Of a DNA stretch of 64,000 nt, positions 34,719 through 43,987 are shown in pieces. The stretch covers positions 781,348 through 845,347 of the forward strand of contig NZ_FNFO01000003.1 in assembly GCF_900100765.1 (NCBI RefSeq). Direction: 5' to 3'. The number at the start of each line of letters is the position of its first letter. Within the stretch, counting starts at the first letter, position 1. The DNA comes from Catalinimonas alkaloidigena (GTDB lineage Bacteria > Bacteroidota > Bacteroidia > Cytophagales > Flexibacteraceae). Below the pieces are notes generated by a model, which worked only from the letters and a program-made list of their open reading frames with translations, ran no database searches and was not told the origin of the DNA. Both the position numbers and the translations under genes were made by a program.

Positions 34719-35858
34719 TTAGTAACGGGGCACCGAGGGGTCGATCTCGGCCGACCAGGCCAGCGTGCCGCCTTTCAGATTATACAGGTTGTCGAACCCG
34801 TGTTCGCGTTCCAGTTTTTCGATGATCTTGCCGCTGCGGCCTCCACTGCGGCAGTGGACCACCACTTTTTTGTCGCGGGCAATTTTATCAACGTGCTGGT
34901 CGATTTGCCCCATGGGCATAGGCTCTCCGCCGATGTCGGCGATTTCGCGCTCGTAAGGTTCCCGGACGTCGATCAGTTGAAAATCTTCGCCCGATTCCTT
35001 CATCTTCTGGAGTTCCTGGACAGTCACTTCTTTCATAGGAGAGGGAGGTTGGGTGGATGCACAAAATGTTTGATAGTCCTGCAACTTAGTAATTTCCGGA
35101 CGGTTTTTGCGTGCCTTGTAGCGAATGGTGCGTACCTGGCCGGTCAGGGCATCGAACGTCCAAAGCTGTCCGGCCAGCGGTTCGCCCAGCCCACACAGGA
35201 CCTTGATGGCCTCGTTGGCCTGCATGCTGCCGATCACGCCCGGCAATACGCCCAGCACACCGCCCTCGGCACAGTTGGGCGCCAGTTCGGGCGGTGGCGG
35301 TTCGGGAAACAGATCGCGGTAATCGGGCGAAACTTGCCCGTCGTGTAGCGTCAGGTTGAACACCGACATCTGTCCTTCGAAACGATAAATCGATCCGAAA
35401 ATCCAGGGTTTGCCTGCCAGCCGACACGCGTCGTTCAATAGGTAGCGCGTCTCAAAGTTGTCCGTCCCGTCTACCACCAGATCATAGTCCTGCAGCACGT
35501 CCAGCGCATTTTCGGGCGACAGTTGTAATGCGTGCACACGGCAGTTGACGTGCGGGTTTAACGCCTTTAGACGCTGCGCAGCGCGCAAAGCTTTGGGTTG
35601 TCCCACTTCCTGTTCACTGTACAAAACCTGCCGCTGGAGGTTACTTACATCGATGCGATCGAAGTCGACCAGCCCCAGTGTCCCGACACCCGCCGCTGCG
35701 AGGTACAGCGCCACCGGACTACCCAAGCCACCCATCCCCACGATCAGCACCCGGGCGTCGTGCAGGCGTTGCTGGCCCTCCACGCCGAAGCCGGGCAGCC
35801 GGAGTTGCCGACCGTAACGAATCAGTTCTTCGGACGAGAGGGTAAGTGAGTCTTCCAT
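34719..35858 (-). CDS. moeB: MoeB/ThiF-type adenylyltransferase with rhodanese domain
   Basis: The 379-residue protein joins an E1-like adenylyltransferase to a C-terminal rhodanese. It has RYGRQLRLPGFGVEGQQRL, the nucleotide-binding GMGGLGSPVALYLAAAGVG, DFDRIDVSNLQRQVLY, VDGTDNFETRYLLNDAC, and NCAEGGVLGVLPGVIGSMQA. The rhodanese (about 275-379) has the active loop CRSGGRSG. It would adenylate a ubiquitin-like sulfur carrier (MoaD or ThiS) and help supply sulfur for molybdopterin or thiamine. No other cofactor gene is adjacent, so the carrier is not known. A TACTTTTG box lies 14 bases before the start. Confidence 0.9.
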   Translation of the reverse strand: MEDSLTLSSEELIRYGRQLRLPGFGVEGQQRLHDARVLIVGMGGLGSPVALYLAAAGVGTLGLVDFDRIDVSNLQRQVLYSEQEVGQPKALRAAQRLKALNPHVNCRVHALQLSPENALDVLQDYDLVVDGTDNFETRYLLNDACRLAGKPWIFGSIYRFEGQMSVFNLTLHDGQVSPDYRDLFPEPPPPELAPNCAEGGVLGVLPGVIGSMQANEAIKVLCGLGEPLAGQLWTFDALTGQVRTIRYKARKNRPEITKLQDYQTFCASTQPPSPMKEVTVQELQKMKESGEDFQLIDVREPYEREIADIGGEPMPMGQIDQHVDKIARDKKVVVHCRSGGRSGKIIEKLEREHGFDNLYNLKGGTLAWSAEIDPSVPRY

Positions 35859-35872
35859 GAGGCAAAAGTAAC

Positions 35873-35880
35873 GTAGACGA
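35873..35880 (-). promoter_or_regulatory. -7 box upstream of the MoeB-like gene
   Basis: TACTTTTG on the minus strand matches TAnnTTTG, 14 bases before the ATG. No clear -33 box is found, so the leader would be very short. Confidence 0.4.
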
Positions 35881-36027
35881 AAAGAAATAAATTTTGAAAT
35901 AAGGCCGAAAAAAGGGTCAGCAAGCCATAAAATGGGCGTCGTGATGCGAAAATCTATACAACACTACAACCTAACGGCGGGGCTCCCGTATACACCAACA
36001 AGATTGCGAATTAAAATATTCTAAGAT

Positions 36028-36483
36028 ATGGCTAATCATAATGAAGCTGCCATTCGCACGTTGAATGGCCTTATAAAGATAAATGAAGACGGAAAAGCGG
36101 GGTACAAAAATGCCGCTGAACACATTGACGATCAGGAACTGAAAACGATCTTGCTTCGTCTGTCACAGCAGCGTTCCCTGTTTGAAGAAGAGTTGAAAGA
36201 CGACATCCGGCAGTTGGGTGGCGAATATGACATCAAAGCCTCCGGTACATTGCTGGGCGATGCCCACCGGGCCTGGTTCGACATCAAGTCGAAATTTGTC
36301 AAAAACGACACAGATGCCATTTTGGATGAGTGCAAACGCGGTGACCGCTCCGCTTTGGAAGCGTACAGCAAAGCCCTCGACAACAAATTGCCGGACGTAG
36401 TCCGCGAGCGCCTAGCCAATCAGGTAAAACTGGTGGAAGGCACGTTGCGCCAACTGGACGAATTTAAGCACAGCGTCCACTAG
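36028..36483 (+). CDS. PA2169-family four-helix-bundle protein (DUF2383)
   Basis: The 151-residue, all-helical protein begins with the DUF2383 pattern: AIRTLNGLIKINEDGKAGYKNAAEHI, followed by ILLRLSQQRSLFEEELKDDI and DAHRAWFDIKSKF. This family forms a ferritin-like four-helix bundle and is often found in stress-related loci; its biochemical role is not established. No signal peptide is seen, so it is cytosolic. It is alone on its strand, divergent from the MoeB-like gene. Confidence 0.85.
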   Translation: MANHNEAAIRTLNGLIKINEDGKAGYKNAAEHIDDQELKTILLRLSQQRSLFEEELKDDIRQLGGEYDIKASGTLLGDAHRAWFDIKSKFVKNDTDAILDECKRGDRSALEAYSKALDNKLPDVVRERLANQVKLVEGTLRQLDEFKHSVH

Positions 36484-36578
36484 GACGTACTAACGCTTTA
36501 ACAATATAGTAGCAGTAAACAGGCTCTATCCGTATGGGTGGAGCTTGTTTCGTGTTAGAGGGTGTATCTTGCAGTTGT

Positions 36579-37022
36579 ATGCTGGTCAAACCCAAATCTA
36601 AATCGCTTGTTGCCATCGTCATGTTTCTGGTGCTGGGCTACGCTGTGCTGGGCACCATGCTGGTCAGTTTTACCCGCGCCCCCCGCGGATGGCTGATGGT
36701 GGCGATTCCGCTGACAATCATCCTGATGGTGGGCATTACGCTCAAGATGCTCTGGGATTACAAGGTCATCCGGCTTACTGAAGGCAAGTTCTACTTCCGT
36801 CAGCCCCTGTTGTTTCGCCAACGTACGTTCGACCTGCGCCAACTGGACGACTTGCAAGAAACTTCGATCAAAACCTGGAACGGTACCTTTCGCCAACTGG
36901 AAATCCACTTTGGGCCCGACCGCATTACCATCAACCAACAGGAGCACGAAGGGTACGACGCCCTCCATCGTGCGTTGAAGAAGCACCACACGCCTTCGCG
37001 CAAACGCGCCAAACGCCGTTGA
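36579..37022 (+). CDS. Two-helix membrane protein with PH-like domain, unknown
   Basis: I do not recognise a named family. With ATG at 36579 the 147-residue protein has two membrane segments (about 10-30 and 40-60), then a cytosolic part resembling bacterial PH-like domains: VIRLTEGKFYFRQPLLF, FDLRQLDDLQET, ITINQQEHEGYDALHRAL. The C-terminus is basic (SRKRAKRR). The start is chosen over an upstream ATG because the residues before it are not hydrophobic or conserved-looking. Such proteins are common orphans in Cytophagales. Confidence 0.65.
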   Translation: MLVKPKSKSLVAIVMFLVLGYAVLGTMLVSFTRAPRGWLMVAIPLTIILMVGITLKMLWDYKVIRLTEGKFYFRQPLLFRQRTFDLRQLDDLQETSIKTWNGTFRQLEIHFGPDRITINQQEHEGYDALHRALKKHHTPSRKRAKRR

Positions 37023-37160
37023 ACGGGAAGGGGAATGCTGCGCACCCTGTAGCTCATCGGCATGTCCCTGATGCGAAAGCCTGAAGGTGGAACGGGCGGA
37101 TAATTTTTTGTGCTTTCGTGCGGATGGGGTAAGCTTGCTGAAGCGTTTAGCCCTCTGCTT

Positions 37161-38006
37161 ATGATTCTGATTGCCGATAGCGGTGCGACCAAAACCGACT
37201 GGCGACTTCTGCACCAAGATGGTACGGTCGAACAGGCCAAAACCATCGGATTTAATCCTTATTTCATTTCGGCCGACGAAATGGTGCGCCACATGCGCGA
37301 GCACCTGATGCCGCACCTGTCGGGGCCACCACAAACGGTGTTTTACTACGGTTCCGGCTGTGCCGCTCCGGAGAAAAATGCGCAGGTAAAAGGAGCGATC
37401 GCGACCCTGATGCCCGACGCCGAAATTCACGTGCAAAACGACGTGGTGGCGGCCGCACGGGCGCTTTGCGGACACGAACCGGGCATTGCTTGCATTCTGG
37501 GGACGGGGGCCAATTCGTGCTACTACGACGGAAAGGACGTTGGGGCCCAACTACCGAACCTGGGCTTTTGGCTGGGCGACGAAGGCAGCGGTGGCTATCT
37601 GGGCAAACGCCTGCTCACCGACTTCATGCAGCTCGAACTGCCCGCCGATCTTCACGAAAAGTTTCTCAAACGTTTTCCCGGTACCAACCGCGATGCGCTG
37701 TTGCAGCGGCTCTATTCCGAGCCCATGCCGAGTAGCCACGCCGCGTCGTTCGCCAAGTTCCTGTTCGATAACCTCAGCCATCCGTACGTGTACCAACTGG
37801 TCTACGATGCGTTCGGCCTCTTTTTTCAGAAGTACGTGGAGAAATACGACCGGGCCAAAGAGGTGCCGGTCCACTTTGTTGGTTCCATTGCGTTCTACTA
37901 CGCCAATGTGCTACGGCAGGTCGCCAACGACCGGGGCCTGACCCTCCGCAACATCCTCGAAACTCCCATCGCCGGGCTAACCCTCTATCACCAGGGCGAG
38001 ATCTGA
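37161..38006 (+). CDS. BadF/BadG-type ATPase, N-acetylglucosamine kinase-like
   Basis: The 281-residue protein belongs to the ASKHA fold. It has the phosphate-1 motif MILIADSGATKTDWRLL, the DNDVVAAARAL-like segment (HVQNDVVAAARALCG) with the catalytic Asp, and phosphate-2 IACILGTGANSCYYDG, then FWLGDEGSGGYLG. It most resembles Bacteroidota N-acetylglucosamine kinase-like proteins used in amino-sugar recycling; BadF-type activators are longer and carry Fe-S sites not seen here. ATG at 37161 puts the first motif at the N-terminus. The next gene begins 8 bases later. Confidence 0.85.
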   Translation: MILIADSGATKTDWRLLHQDGTVEQAKTIGFNPYFISADEMVRHMREHLMPHLSGPPQTVFYYGSGCAAPEKNAQVKGAIATLMPDAEIHVQNDVVAAARALCGHEPGIACILGTGANSCYYDGKDVGAQLPNLGFWLGDEGSGGYLGKRLLTDFMQLELPADLHEKFLKRFPGTNRDALLQRLYSEPMPSSHAASFAKFLFDNLSHPYVYQLVYDAFGLFFQKYVEKYDRAKEVPVHFVGSIAFYYANVLRQVANDRGLTLRNILETPIAGLTLYHQGEI

Positions 38007-38014
38007 TTCGCGAA

Positions 38015-38413
38015 GTGGCCAACGGGGATTTTCTTTCTTTACTGAACGCCTGCTTGGATACGGCAGAAAAGCTTCTGCGGAAGCAGGGAGAGTTTTATCC
38101 CATCGGGTTTACTGTTGAGCCAAACGGAGAGATAGGTTCAATTAGCTACTATGAAGGGGATGATTTTCCGAAAAGCGAAACGCTGCTTCGGCACTTGCGG
38201 GAAATCACAGAAGCGAAATGCCAGCAAGGTAAGAGCCGGGCTTATGCCCTCGCCTACGACGTTCTTGTCAGAAGGGAGGCGGCTACGGAAAAAATCGATG
38301 CCATCGCCATCGAATGCAGGAGTAAAGAGCGGCGAATAACGTATTACTATCCTTATCGAATTGCGGCAGATTCGCTCGAATTTCAAGAACCATGGGGTAT
38401 CGAAGAGGAATGA
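38015..38413 (+). CDS. Conserved-looking hypothetical protein, GTG start
   Basis: I do not recognise the family. The 132-residue protein starts with GTG 8 bases after the kinase stop, so it is probably co-transcribed. It is soluble, with a helical N-terminal half (LLNACLDTAEKLLRKQGEF), a beta segment FTVEPNGEIGSISYY, and a C-terminal ALAYDVLVRREA, DAIAIECRSKE, RITYYYPYRI pattern. The last part recalls small uncharacterised proteins with the layout YDV, DAI(A/V)x(E), PY. Its base composition is less GC-rich than that of its neighbours, and the next 188 bases are AT-rich. Confidence 0.65.
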   Translation: MANGDFLSLLNACLDTAEKLLRKQGEFYPIGFTVEPNGEIGSISYYEGDDFPKSETLLRHLREITEAKCQQGKSRAYALAYDVLVRREAATEKIDAIAIECRSKERRITYYYPYRIAADSLEFQEPWGIEEE

Positions 38414-38601
38414 GTATTTCATCAAAAACGGCATGAGCAATCATCTGTAGGAGATATACCCCGCGCTTATTTCCTGGTAGACCAGCCTTTTCGATCTTGC
38501 AGAGCTTTTTTGTGTTCAAATGCACTACGACTTGTGTCTTGTCGTACGATTTAGCCTCTCTTTTTAACAGGGCATCGCCTCATGAGGCAAGCTTGTAGGT
38601 A

Positions 38602-41600
38602 TCAAAATACGCTTTCCTGAGTCCGTCTGTACGCCACCACTTGCTGTTGATTCATGCCGAACAACACTAGATCGTCCCAAACCGTGATGCTGCGCACGTC
38701 GCCGGTGAGGTGGAAGCCGGAACGCTGCTGCGGCACATAGGTGAAGTGGCCTTTGCCATCGCTTTCCAGGAGGATTCCGTGGTTGGCGCCCGCATTGCCG
38801 AGGCGGAGGCGGGCGTGGTGTACGTTGCCGCCCAGCCACAGATCCAGGTGCCCGTCGCCGTTGTAGTCAAAGGTGGCGATGGTGTGGACCGGAGCGTACT
38901 GCGCTTCTTCCGGTAATGACCCTAACTCAAAAATACCGTTGGCGTTCTGGGAGAAGTACGCCGTTTCCAGGACGTTGGCCTCGGCGTGTTGCGCGCCGGC
39001 AAGTTCTTCTTCGGTAAAGATATCCTGGAGGGTGGCGTCGGCGTAGCTTTTGTAATTCGGAAAGCGGGACCGCAGCCGGACTACCTGATCGAGCATTTCG
39101 TCGCGACTGACGTACGGATAGCTTTTTCCCTGGATGTAAAAGGTCAGGATCGGATCGACAGAGCCGTTGTCGTCGAAGTCCTTATAGTAGAGTTCGGCCG
39201 GTTCGGCGTCGCTCGCACGCACCTGCGTGTTTAGTCCCTGGTTGCCCACCACCAGTTCTGCTTTTCCGTCGCCGTTCAGGTCCTGGACACATAGTGTGTT
39301 CCACCAACCTTGGTACGCTTGGGCAAAGTAGCGGGAGGTCTGGTCCGAGAAGGTACCATCTTTTTGTTCCCACACCGAAATGGGCAGCCATTCGCCCACG
39401 ACGATGAGTTCCGGTTGTTGGTCGCCGTTGAGGTCGTGCCAGGCGGCGTCGGTCACCAGTCCCAGGTTTTGTAGGGCAGGGGCCAGCGTGGCCGTCTGAT
39501 CCGTGAAGTGGCCCTGTCCATCGTTGATCAGCAAATAACTTTCCGGTGCTTCCGGGTACCGGCCGGGAATGCAGCGCCCCCCCACGAACAAATCCAGGTG
39601 TCCATCCCTGTTAACATCGGTCGCACAGACGGTACCGGTGCTGGTCAGCATCTTCGGCAGTCCGGCGCTTTTTGTGAAGTTACCTTTTCCGTCGTTCAGG
39701 TAAAGGCGGTCTTGCAACAGCGGATCGTCGGGTTGGTAACGGTCGTAGCCACCGCTGCTGACGTACAGGTCGATCGCCCCGTCATTGTTGGCATCGAAAA
39801 AGAGCGCGTCGGCATCGTCGCTGCCCTGATCGGTCGCAAAAGCCGCCACGGCTTTAGGGGTAAAACGACTGTCGGCTTGTTGCAGGTACAGCGCGCCGGA
39901 TTGCCCATTCCCCCCGCCGATGAACAAATCGTCCCGACCGTCGCCGTTGACGTCGCCTTTCGCCATGCAGGGCCCCACGTACGAGAGCGGGTTGATGAGG
40001 AGCGACTGCCGTTTGAAATCGTTGACGGCGGCATCCGCGTGCGTAAACGCTACCGGCGACTTCACTTCCCGGTACAGCGGTCGGGGAGCGAGCGCGGGGC
40101 GGTAGTTGCCGGAAGCATCGTTTTCGTCTACCGTCAGGATCTGATCGGCCGCGACCTTCCGGAGGAGTTGCTGTTTCCCCGTCGGCCAGACGATGCGCAG
40201 GGAGTCCAGGGTGGTGGCGTCGCCCAACCCGAAGTGTAGGATCGGCGAGACGCTGGACTGAAAACCACGCGTCGGCATTTGTTCCAAATATTGCGTGTTC
40301 GCCCCTGTGTAGGCCATCACCTTCGCGCCGATGCCCTGTGTGTTGCGTCCGGCCCCTTTCAGTTGTACCTTCAGAAAGTGACGCGGCTGTTGCCGGTCGG
40401 TGTCGTTGCGGTAAATGAACGCGGGCAGGTTGATGTTGTTGATCACGAGGTCCAGGTCGCCGTCGCCGTCGAGGTCGGCATAGGCCGCGCCGTTGCTGTT
40501 GGAAGGCTGGTTAAGTCCCCATGGGGCGCCCACCGACGTGAATTTCAGCCCGCCCTCGTTACGGAACAGGTAGTTGGTGACGTTGGAAGCAGGCATCTGC
40601 TGAACCAGCTCCACGACATCCTCGCGCAGGATGCGCCCGCCTTTTTTCTGCACAAAGCTATCCATAAACTTCACGAAGTCCATGTTCGTGTAGTCGTGCA
40701 GGTAGCCGTTGGTGACGTACAGGTCTTTCCAGCCGTCGTTGTCGAAATCGGCGAATAGGGGCGCCCAACTCCAGTCGGTGTTGGATAGGCCGGCGATCTG
40801 CCCAATCTCCGTGAAGGTCGGGCGGCCGCTGGTGCCGTTGCCTTCGTTGAGTTGCAGCATGTTCCGCATGTACTGGTAATGAAAGCCCACGCGCACGTTC
40901 AACTCAAACTTTTCATAATTGTCGGGCGCAAACAAGAGCTTCTGACGGCGGTTGTCTTCCGGCAGCATGTCGAGCGTGTAGATGTCGGGGCGGGCGTCGT
41001 TATTAACGTCCACCACTTCGTTGCCCATCGAAAACTGCGAGGTGTAGTCCACGCTTTCCTGCAGGCGATCGGTAAAGGTGCCGTCGCCGTTGTTCAGGTA
41101 GAGGTAGTCGGGCACGGCGTAGTCGTTCGAAAGGTACAGGTCCGGCCAGCCGTCCTGATTCAGGTCGGCCACCGCTGCCCCCAGGCCGTACGACAGCGAC
41201 GAGCTGCGCAGCCCCGCGCGTTCGGTAACGTCTTGGAAGCGTGCTACGCCCGTTTGGGTGTCGGGACCTTCGTTGCGAAACAGGCGGGAACCGCTTTGTG
41301 TGTCGACCTGGCGGAGCAGTTCGGCTGTGGAGCGCTCGTTCAGGATGGGCAGCGGGTGCGGGTGGTGATTCAGAAGAAACAGGTCCAGGTCGCCGTCGCG
41401 GTCGTAGTCGAAAAAGAGCGCCTGCGTGCTGGTAGCCGGGCTGTCCAGGCCGTAGGCCGCGGCCTGTTCGGTGAAATGCGGTACGCCACTGCTGTCCGGT
41501 CCTTGGTTGATGTAGAGTTCGTTGCGTCGCCGTTCGGGCCGCAAATTGCCCGAGTAACAGACGTAAATGTCCAGCCAGCCGTCGCCGTTCACGTCGGCCA

Positions 41601-42009
41601 GCGTGGTACCCGTTTTCCAGGGGCCGTTGCGCGTGGCGACCCCGGCCGCCGCGGTCACGTCCTCGAACTTGAAATTCCCCTGATTCAGGTACAGCCGGTT
41701 TTCCGTCATGTTGGCCGAAAAATAAAGATCGTCGCGCCCGTCGCCGTTCAGGTCACCGACGGCCACACCCCCGCCGTTGTAGAAGTACTCGTACATCATC
41801 ACGTTGGTGTTGGGGCCTTCTGTAAGCGGGTTGTTGAACTGCACGCCCGTCTCCGACGCTGGGAGCAGCGTAAACCGGGGCGGCGGGGCCGACTCGGCAG
41901 GCGCAGGGCGATCCGACGTATGAGATTCTTGAGGCGTTTCCGACTGGCAGGCGGCAAAGAGGCTGACGAGCGCCAGCGCACGAAAGGAACTAGAATAAAG
42001 CTTCAACAA
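38602..42009 (-). CDS. FG-GAP/VCBS and ASPIC/UnbV repeat lipoprotein
   Basis: This 1135-residue secreted protein has a signal ending in the lipobox LFAAC, then a beta-propeller-like repeat array. I count about 13 calcium-loop motifs of the form DxNGDGxxDL, such as DLNGDGRDDLYFS, DVNGDGWLDIYV and DYNGDGHLDLWLGG. An ASPIC/UnbV segment lies near residues 550-620 (GRNTQGIGAKVMAY, LHFGLGDATTLDSLRIVWP). Such proteins commonly accompany SusC/SusD pairs and are probably surface-exposed glycan-binding proteins. Only TTG (42009 or 42006) is available as start after an in-frame stop, and a terminator hairpin lies between it and susD. Confidence 0.9.
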   Translation of the reverse strand: MLKLYSSSFRALALVSLFAACQSETPQESHTSDRPAPAESAPPPRFTLLPASETGVQFNNPLTEGPNTNVMMYEYFYNGGGVAVGDLNGDGRDDLYFSANMTENRLYLNQGNFKFEDVTAAAGVATRNGPWKTGTTLADVNGDGWLDIYVCYSGNLRPERRRNELYINQGPDSSGVPHFTEQAAAYGLDSPATSTQALFFDYDRDGDLDLFLLNHHPHPLPILNERSTAELLRQVDTQSGSRLFRNEGPDTQTGVARFQDVTERAGLRSSSLSYGLGAAVADLNQDGWPDLYLSNDYAVPDYLYLNNGDGTFTDRLQESVDYTSQFSMGNEVVDVNNDARPDIYTLDMLPEDNRRQKLLFAPDNYEKFELNVRVGFHYQYMRNMLQLNEGNGTSGRPTFTEIGQIAGLSNTDWSWAPLFADFDNDGWKDLYVTNGYLHDYTNMDFVKFMDSFVQKKGGRILREDVVELVQQMPASNVTNYLFRNEGGLKFTSVGAPWGLNQPSNSNGAAYADLDGDGDLDLVINNINLPAFIYRNDTDRQQPRHFLKVQLKGAGRNTQGIGAKVMAYTGANTQYLEQMPTRGFQSSVSPILHFGLGDATTLDSLRIVWPTGKQQLLRKVAADQILTVDENDASGNYRPALAPRPLYREVKSPVAFTHADAAVNDFKRQSLLINPLSYVGPCMAKGDVNGDGRDDLFIGGGNGQSGALYLQQADSRFTPKAVAAFATDQGSDDADALFFDANNDGAIDLYVSSGGYDRYQPDDPLLQDRLYLNDGKGNFTKSAGLPKMLTSTGTVCATDVNRDGHLDLFVGGRCIPGRYPEAPESYLLINDGQGHFTDQTATLAPALQNLGLVTDAAWHDLNGDQQPELIVVGEWLPISVWEQKDGTFSDQTSRYFAQAYQGWWNTLCVQDLNGDGKAELVVGNQGLNTQVRASDAEPAELYYKDFDDNGSVDPILTFYIQGKSYPYVSRDEMLDQVVRLRSRFPNYKSYADATLQDIFTEEELAGAQHAEANVLETAYFSQNANGIFELGSLPEEAQYAPVHTIATFDYNGDGHLDLWLGGNVHHARLRLGNAGANHGILLESDGKGHFTYVPQQRSGFHLTGDVRSITVWDDLVLFGMNQQQVVAYRRTQESVF

Positions 42010-42041
42010 TGTAGGGAGTTGTTTAGCAGCGTACCAAAACT

Positions 42042-42081
42042 AAAAAATCTATGCCGGAAGCTTACGCTCCCGACATAGATT
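42042..42081 (-). terminator. Hairpin terminator after susD
   Basis: On the minus strand a 16-bp stem (two G-U pairs) around the loop GTAA spans 42081-42046, followed by four T. It separates SusC-SusD from the FG-GAP gene and may attenuate its expression. Confidence 0.8.
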
Positions 42082-42106
42082 CTGTCCAAAATCAACGGTC
42101 TGTAAG

Positions 42107-43966
42107 TTAATAGCCCGGGTTCTGCACCAATTCGGTGTTCCGGTTCATTTCGTCCCGGTGGATGGGCAAGTAGTACATTTTATCGTCCCACTGGCGGTTC
42201 TCGATCCCCGGATCGATGTCTTGTGGCGTGTACTCGTAGTTGTACTGCGCGGGGTCATAGCGGTACAACGTCACTTCGGCACTCGGTTTCAGCGTACCGA
42301 TGATCTCGATGCGTTCGGCCTGCTGCCCCAGCGTTTCCGGTGCAATCATCCAGCGGCGGGCGTCGTGGTAACGCTGTTCTTCATAGGCCATCTCGATGCG
42401 CCGTTCGTTGCGGTAGCGGTCGCGCAGCGCCTGCCCCGAGGCAGTTACGGCGGGCATCCCGGCGCGGAACCGGATTTTGTTGAGCCAGGCCAGCGCCTCA
42501 GCCTCATCGCCCAGTTCCAGGCTGGCTTCGATGTAGTTGAACACCATTTCCGTGTAGCGCAAAAAGGGCCACGGAATTTGCTGCCACGTGTTCTGGTCGA
42601 CGATCGACGGGTTGGGATCAATAAATTTCCGCATGTAGTAGCCCGTCCGGGTGCCGTTCCAGTCTTCCACCGAACTCTGGCGCGTGTCCAGCCCGAAATG
42701 GGGGACTTTTTCGCCTTCGGCATTGATCACCTCGTATTGCCCGGTCTGAATCTCGTTGAACGGATCTTTGCCGGCGACATCGGCAGTACGGGGCTTCCAG
42801 GGCGCGCCGTCGTACAGCACGGTGGCGTAGAACCGCGGATCGCGGTCACTGTACGGATCGCTGGCCTGCGCCGGGTTGTTCCAGTCGAACGAAGTGCCGT
42901 CCATCATCTCGTAATCGTCCACCAGGTTCTGGATCGGCGTGTTGCCCGCCCAGTTGTGGTAGCCGTTCGGGCCGTTGAACAGCCCTATCCGGCCGCCGTT
43001 TTCCTGCTTGGCGTTGATGAAGTAGCGCCCAAACAACAGCTCCCGGTCGCCGCCGTTGCGCGACATGGCCATGTTCACGTAGTTCGCGGTGCCTTCTTCG
43101 GCCGTGGCGGGTGCGCTCAGGTCGAGCATGTACCCGAACTCAGTCATGTCCACTACGGCCTTGGCGGCATCGCGGGCCTGCTGCCAGCGCGCCGTGCGGT
43201 CACCGCTCAGGTAGCCCAGGTATTCGGGCTTGCTGTACGACGCAATGGCCGCTGAGTTTGCACTGGCGGTCGGGATGTCGTGCAGGTCGCTGGCGGCGTA
43301 CAACAGAATGCGCGCCTTGAGGGCCATCGCGGCGGTAGCGTTGGCACGACCGCTGGCGATGTCGCCCTTGACGGGTAACAGTTGCGCCGCCATGTCGCAA
43401 TCGCTGATGATGAAGTCGACACACTCTTCGAATGTGTTGCGCGGGGCCATGTAGTCGGGCTCGTTCAGTTCGTAGGGACGGTCGATCAGCGGCACTCCGC
43501 CAAAATAGCGCACGAGCTGGTGGTAATAATACGCACGCATGAAGTACGCCTCGCCTCTCAGGCGCTGCGCCATGTCCGGATTGTCGAACCCGGGTGACTC
43601 CAGGTTGGTCAGCGCCAGGTTGGCCGCCCGGATGCGCGCGTACATGTTGGGCCAGTCGAGGGTGTTGTTGATCCAGCCCCGGTCGGCCGGGTTCGACCGC
43701 GCCTCCGTAATGGTGTTGATGCCCCGGCCGGGGTGCGTGAAAATGGCTTCGTCGGTCAACGAGGCTAGCATTTGTTCGTCGAAGCCGCCGTTGCCCAACC
43801 CGGTGTACAGGTCGGTCACAAACGCTTCGGCCAGACCGGCATCGGTCCAAACCAGGTCGGCGGATACTTCCGTCAGGGGCTGGGTGTTCACGAAGTCGTC
43901 GTTGCATCCAGTCGTCACAAAAACGGCCATGACGATCCCCAGCGGGATAAACTTGGTATTTTTCAT
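42107..43966 (-). CDS. SusD/RagB-family outer-membrane lipoprotein
   Basis: The 619-residue protein is the surface ligand-binding partner of the SusC channel. Its signal ends in the lipobox VTTGC. The SusD N-terminal TPR part includes LTEVSADLVWTDAGLAEAFV and LRGEAYFMRAYYYHQLVRYF (a highly typical SusD segment). The C-terminal part has FLRYTEMVFNYIEASLELGD, ALAWLNKIRFRAGMP and RNERRIEMAYEEQRYHDARR, another family hallmark. It starts 21 bases after susC. The ligand is not readable; no polysaccharide-degrading enzyme is encoded in this locus. Confidence 0.95.
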   Translation of the reverse strand: MKNTKFIPLGIVMAVFVTTGCNDDFVNTQPLTEVSADLVWTDAGLAEAFVTDLYTGLGNGGFDEQMLASLTDEAIFTHPGRGINTITEARSNPADRGWINNTLDWPNMYARIRAANLALTNLESPGFDNPDMAQRLRGEAYFMRAYYYHQLVRYFGGVPLIDRPYELNEPDYMAPRNTFEECVDFIISDCDMAAQLLPVKGDIASGRANATAAMALKARILLYAASDLHDIPTASANSAAIASYSKPEYLGYLSGDRTARWQQARDAAKAVVDMTEFGYMLDLSAPATAEEGTANYVNMAMSRNGGDRELLFGRYFINAKQENGGRIGLFNGPNGYHNWAGNTPIQNLVDDYEMMDGTSFDWNNPAQASDPYSDRDPRFYATVLYDGAPWKPRTADVAGKDPFNEIQTGQYEVINAEGEKVPHFGLDTRQSSVEDWNGTRTGYYMRKFIDPNPSIVDQNTWQQIPWPFLRYTEMVFNYIEASLELGDEAEALAWLNKIRFRAGMPAVTASGQALRDRYRNERRIEMAYEEQRYHDARRWMIAPETLGQQAERIEIIGTLKPSAEVTLYRYDPAQYNYEYTPQDIDPGIENRQWDDKMYYLPIHRDEMNRNTELVQNPGY

Positions 43967-43987
43967 GGGAATAAGCTCAGGGGGTGG

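Noticed and set aside
38577-38588. Perfect palindrome GCCTCATGAGGC
   Set aside because: No loop and no T-run; too short to claim as terminator or operator.
38414-38601. AT-rich gap as a possible mobile-element remnant
   Set aside because: No transposase fragment, terminal repeat or target duplication is visible.
40852-42078. 408-codon plus-strand frame
   Set aside because: Antisense to the FG-GAP repeat gene; the Val/Gly-rich product mirrors the repeat codons.
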